Positions 13,695-13,714 of a stretch of DNA of 13,714 nt are shown piece after piece. Under the pieces are notes generated by a model, which worked only from the letters and a program-made list of their open reading frames with translations, was not told the origin of the DNA and ran no database searches. Position 1 is the stretch's first letter; each line of letters starts with the position of its first letter. Made by a program: the position numbers and the translations under genes. Location of the stretch: assembly GCA_027008885.1 (NCBI GenBank), contig JALVDQ010000115.1, forward strand, positions 1 through 13,714, read 5' to 3'. The DNA comes from Thiotrichaceae bacterium. Its GTDB lineage: Bacteria; Pseudomonadota; Gammaproteobacteria; Thiotrichales; Thiotrichaceae.

Positions 13695-13714
13695 TAGTAT
13701 GTTTTAGCTTTAAA

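Overview
The window looks like chromosomal DNA of a moderately AT-rich gammaproteobacterium. The strongest evidence is gene order. On the minus strand an rpoE-rseA-rseB-rseC-degQ/mucD stress block runs on into a small glutaredoxin-like gene, lepA, lepB and a DUF4845 gene. Upstream of rpoE lies a divergent nadB. This matches the algU-mucABCD / lepA-lepB neighbourhood of Pseudomonas and relatives. The lineage cannot be fixed further from the sequence.

Layout, left to right: 1-150 has no gene I can support. 151-3566 (minus) holds DUF4845, lepB, lepA and the glutaredoxin-like gene, tightly packed with overlaps. 3597-5051 (minus) is a periplasmic DegQ/MucD-type protease. 5052-5393 is a non-coding gap made almost entirely of repeats: a 56-bp hairpin, a 163-bp fully palindromic MITE-like element, and one copy of a 30-bp A-rich/G-run repeat. 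5394-8186 (minus) is rseC, rseB, rseA and rpoE, with a possible 28-codon ORF between rpoE and rseA. 8345-9967 (plus) is nadB. 10117-10854 (plus) is rlmB. 10879-11949 (minus) is an isolated secreted glycoside-hydrolase-like (DUF4434-type) protein. 11950-12356 is a second repeat-rich gap, with REP-like hairpins and another G-run repeat. 12357-13694 (minus) is an MltB-type lytic transglycosylase.

The minus-strand block joins envelope-stress sensing (RpoE, its membrane anti-sigma RseA, the periplasmic regulator RseB, RseC) to envelope quality control (DegQ/MucD), then to translation (LepA) and protein export (signal peptidase LepB). nadB (NAD synthesis) and rlmB (23S rRNA 2'-O-methylation) are housekeeping genes. 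The MltB-like enzyme remodels peptidoglycan.

The conserved genes are ordinary; the unusual content is between them. The most interesting signal is a dispersed 30-bp repeat, an A/T-rich arm followed by G6-G8 and ATGGGT. It occurs four times, and one copy lies across the 5' end of the mltB reading frame. Two copies carry a purine-rich GAGGACAGA-type tail, and similar sequence encodes the acidic C-terminal tail of the MltB-like protein. The window also has an excellent MITE-like palindrome that separates degQ from the rpoE-rseABC genes. I see no CRISPR array, tRNA, rRNA, transposase or prophage gene.
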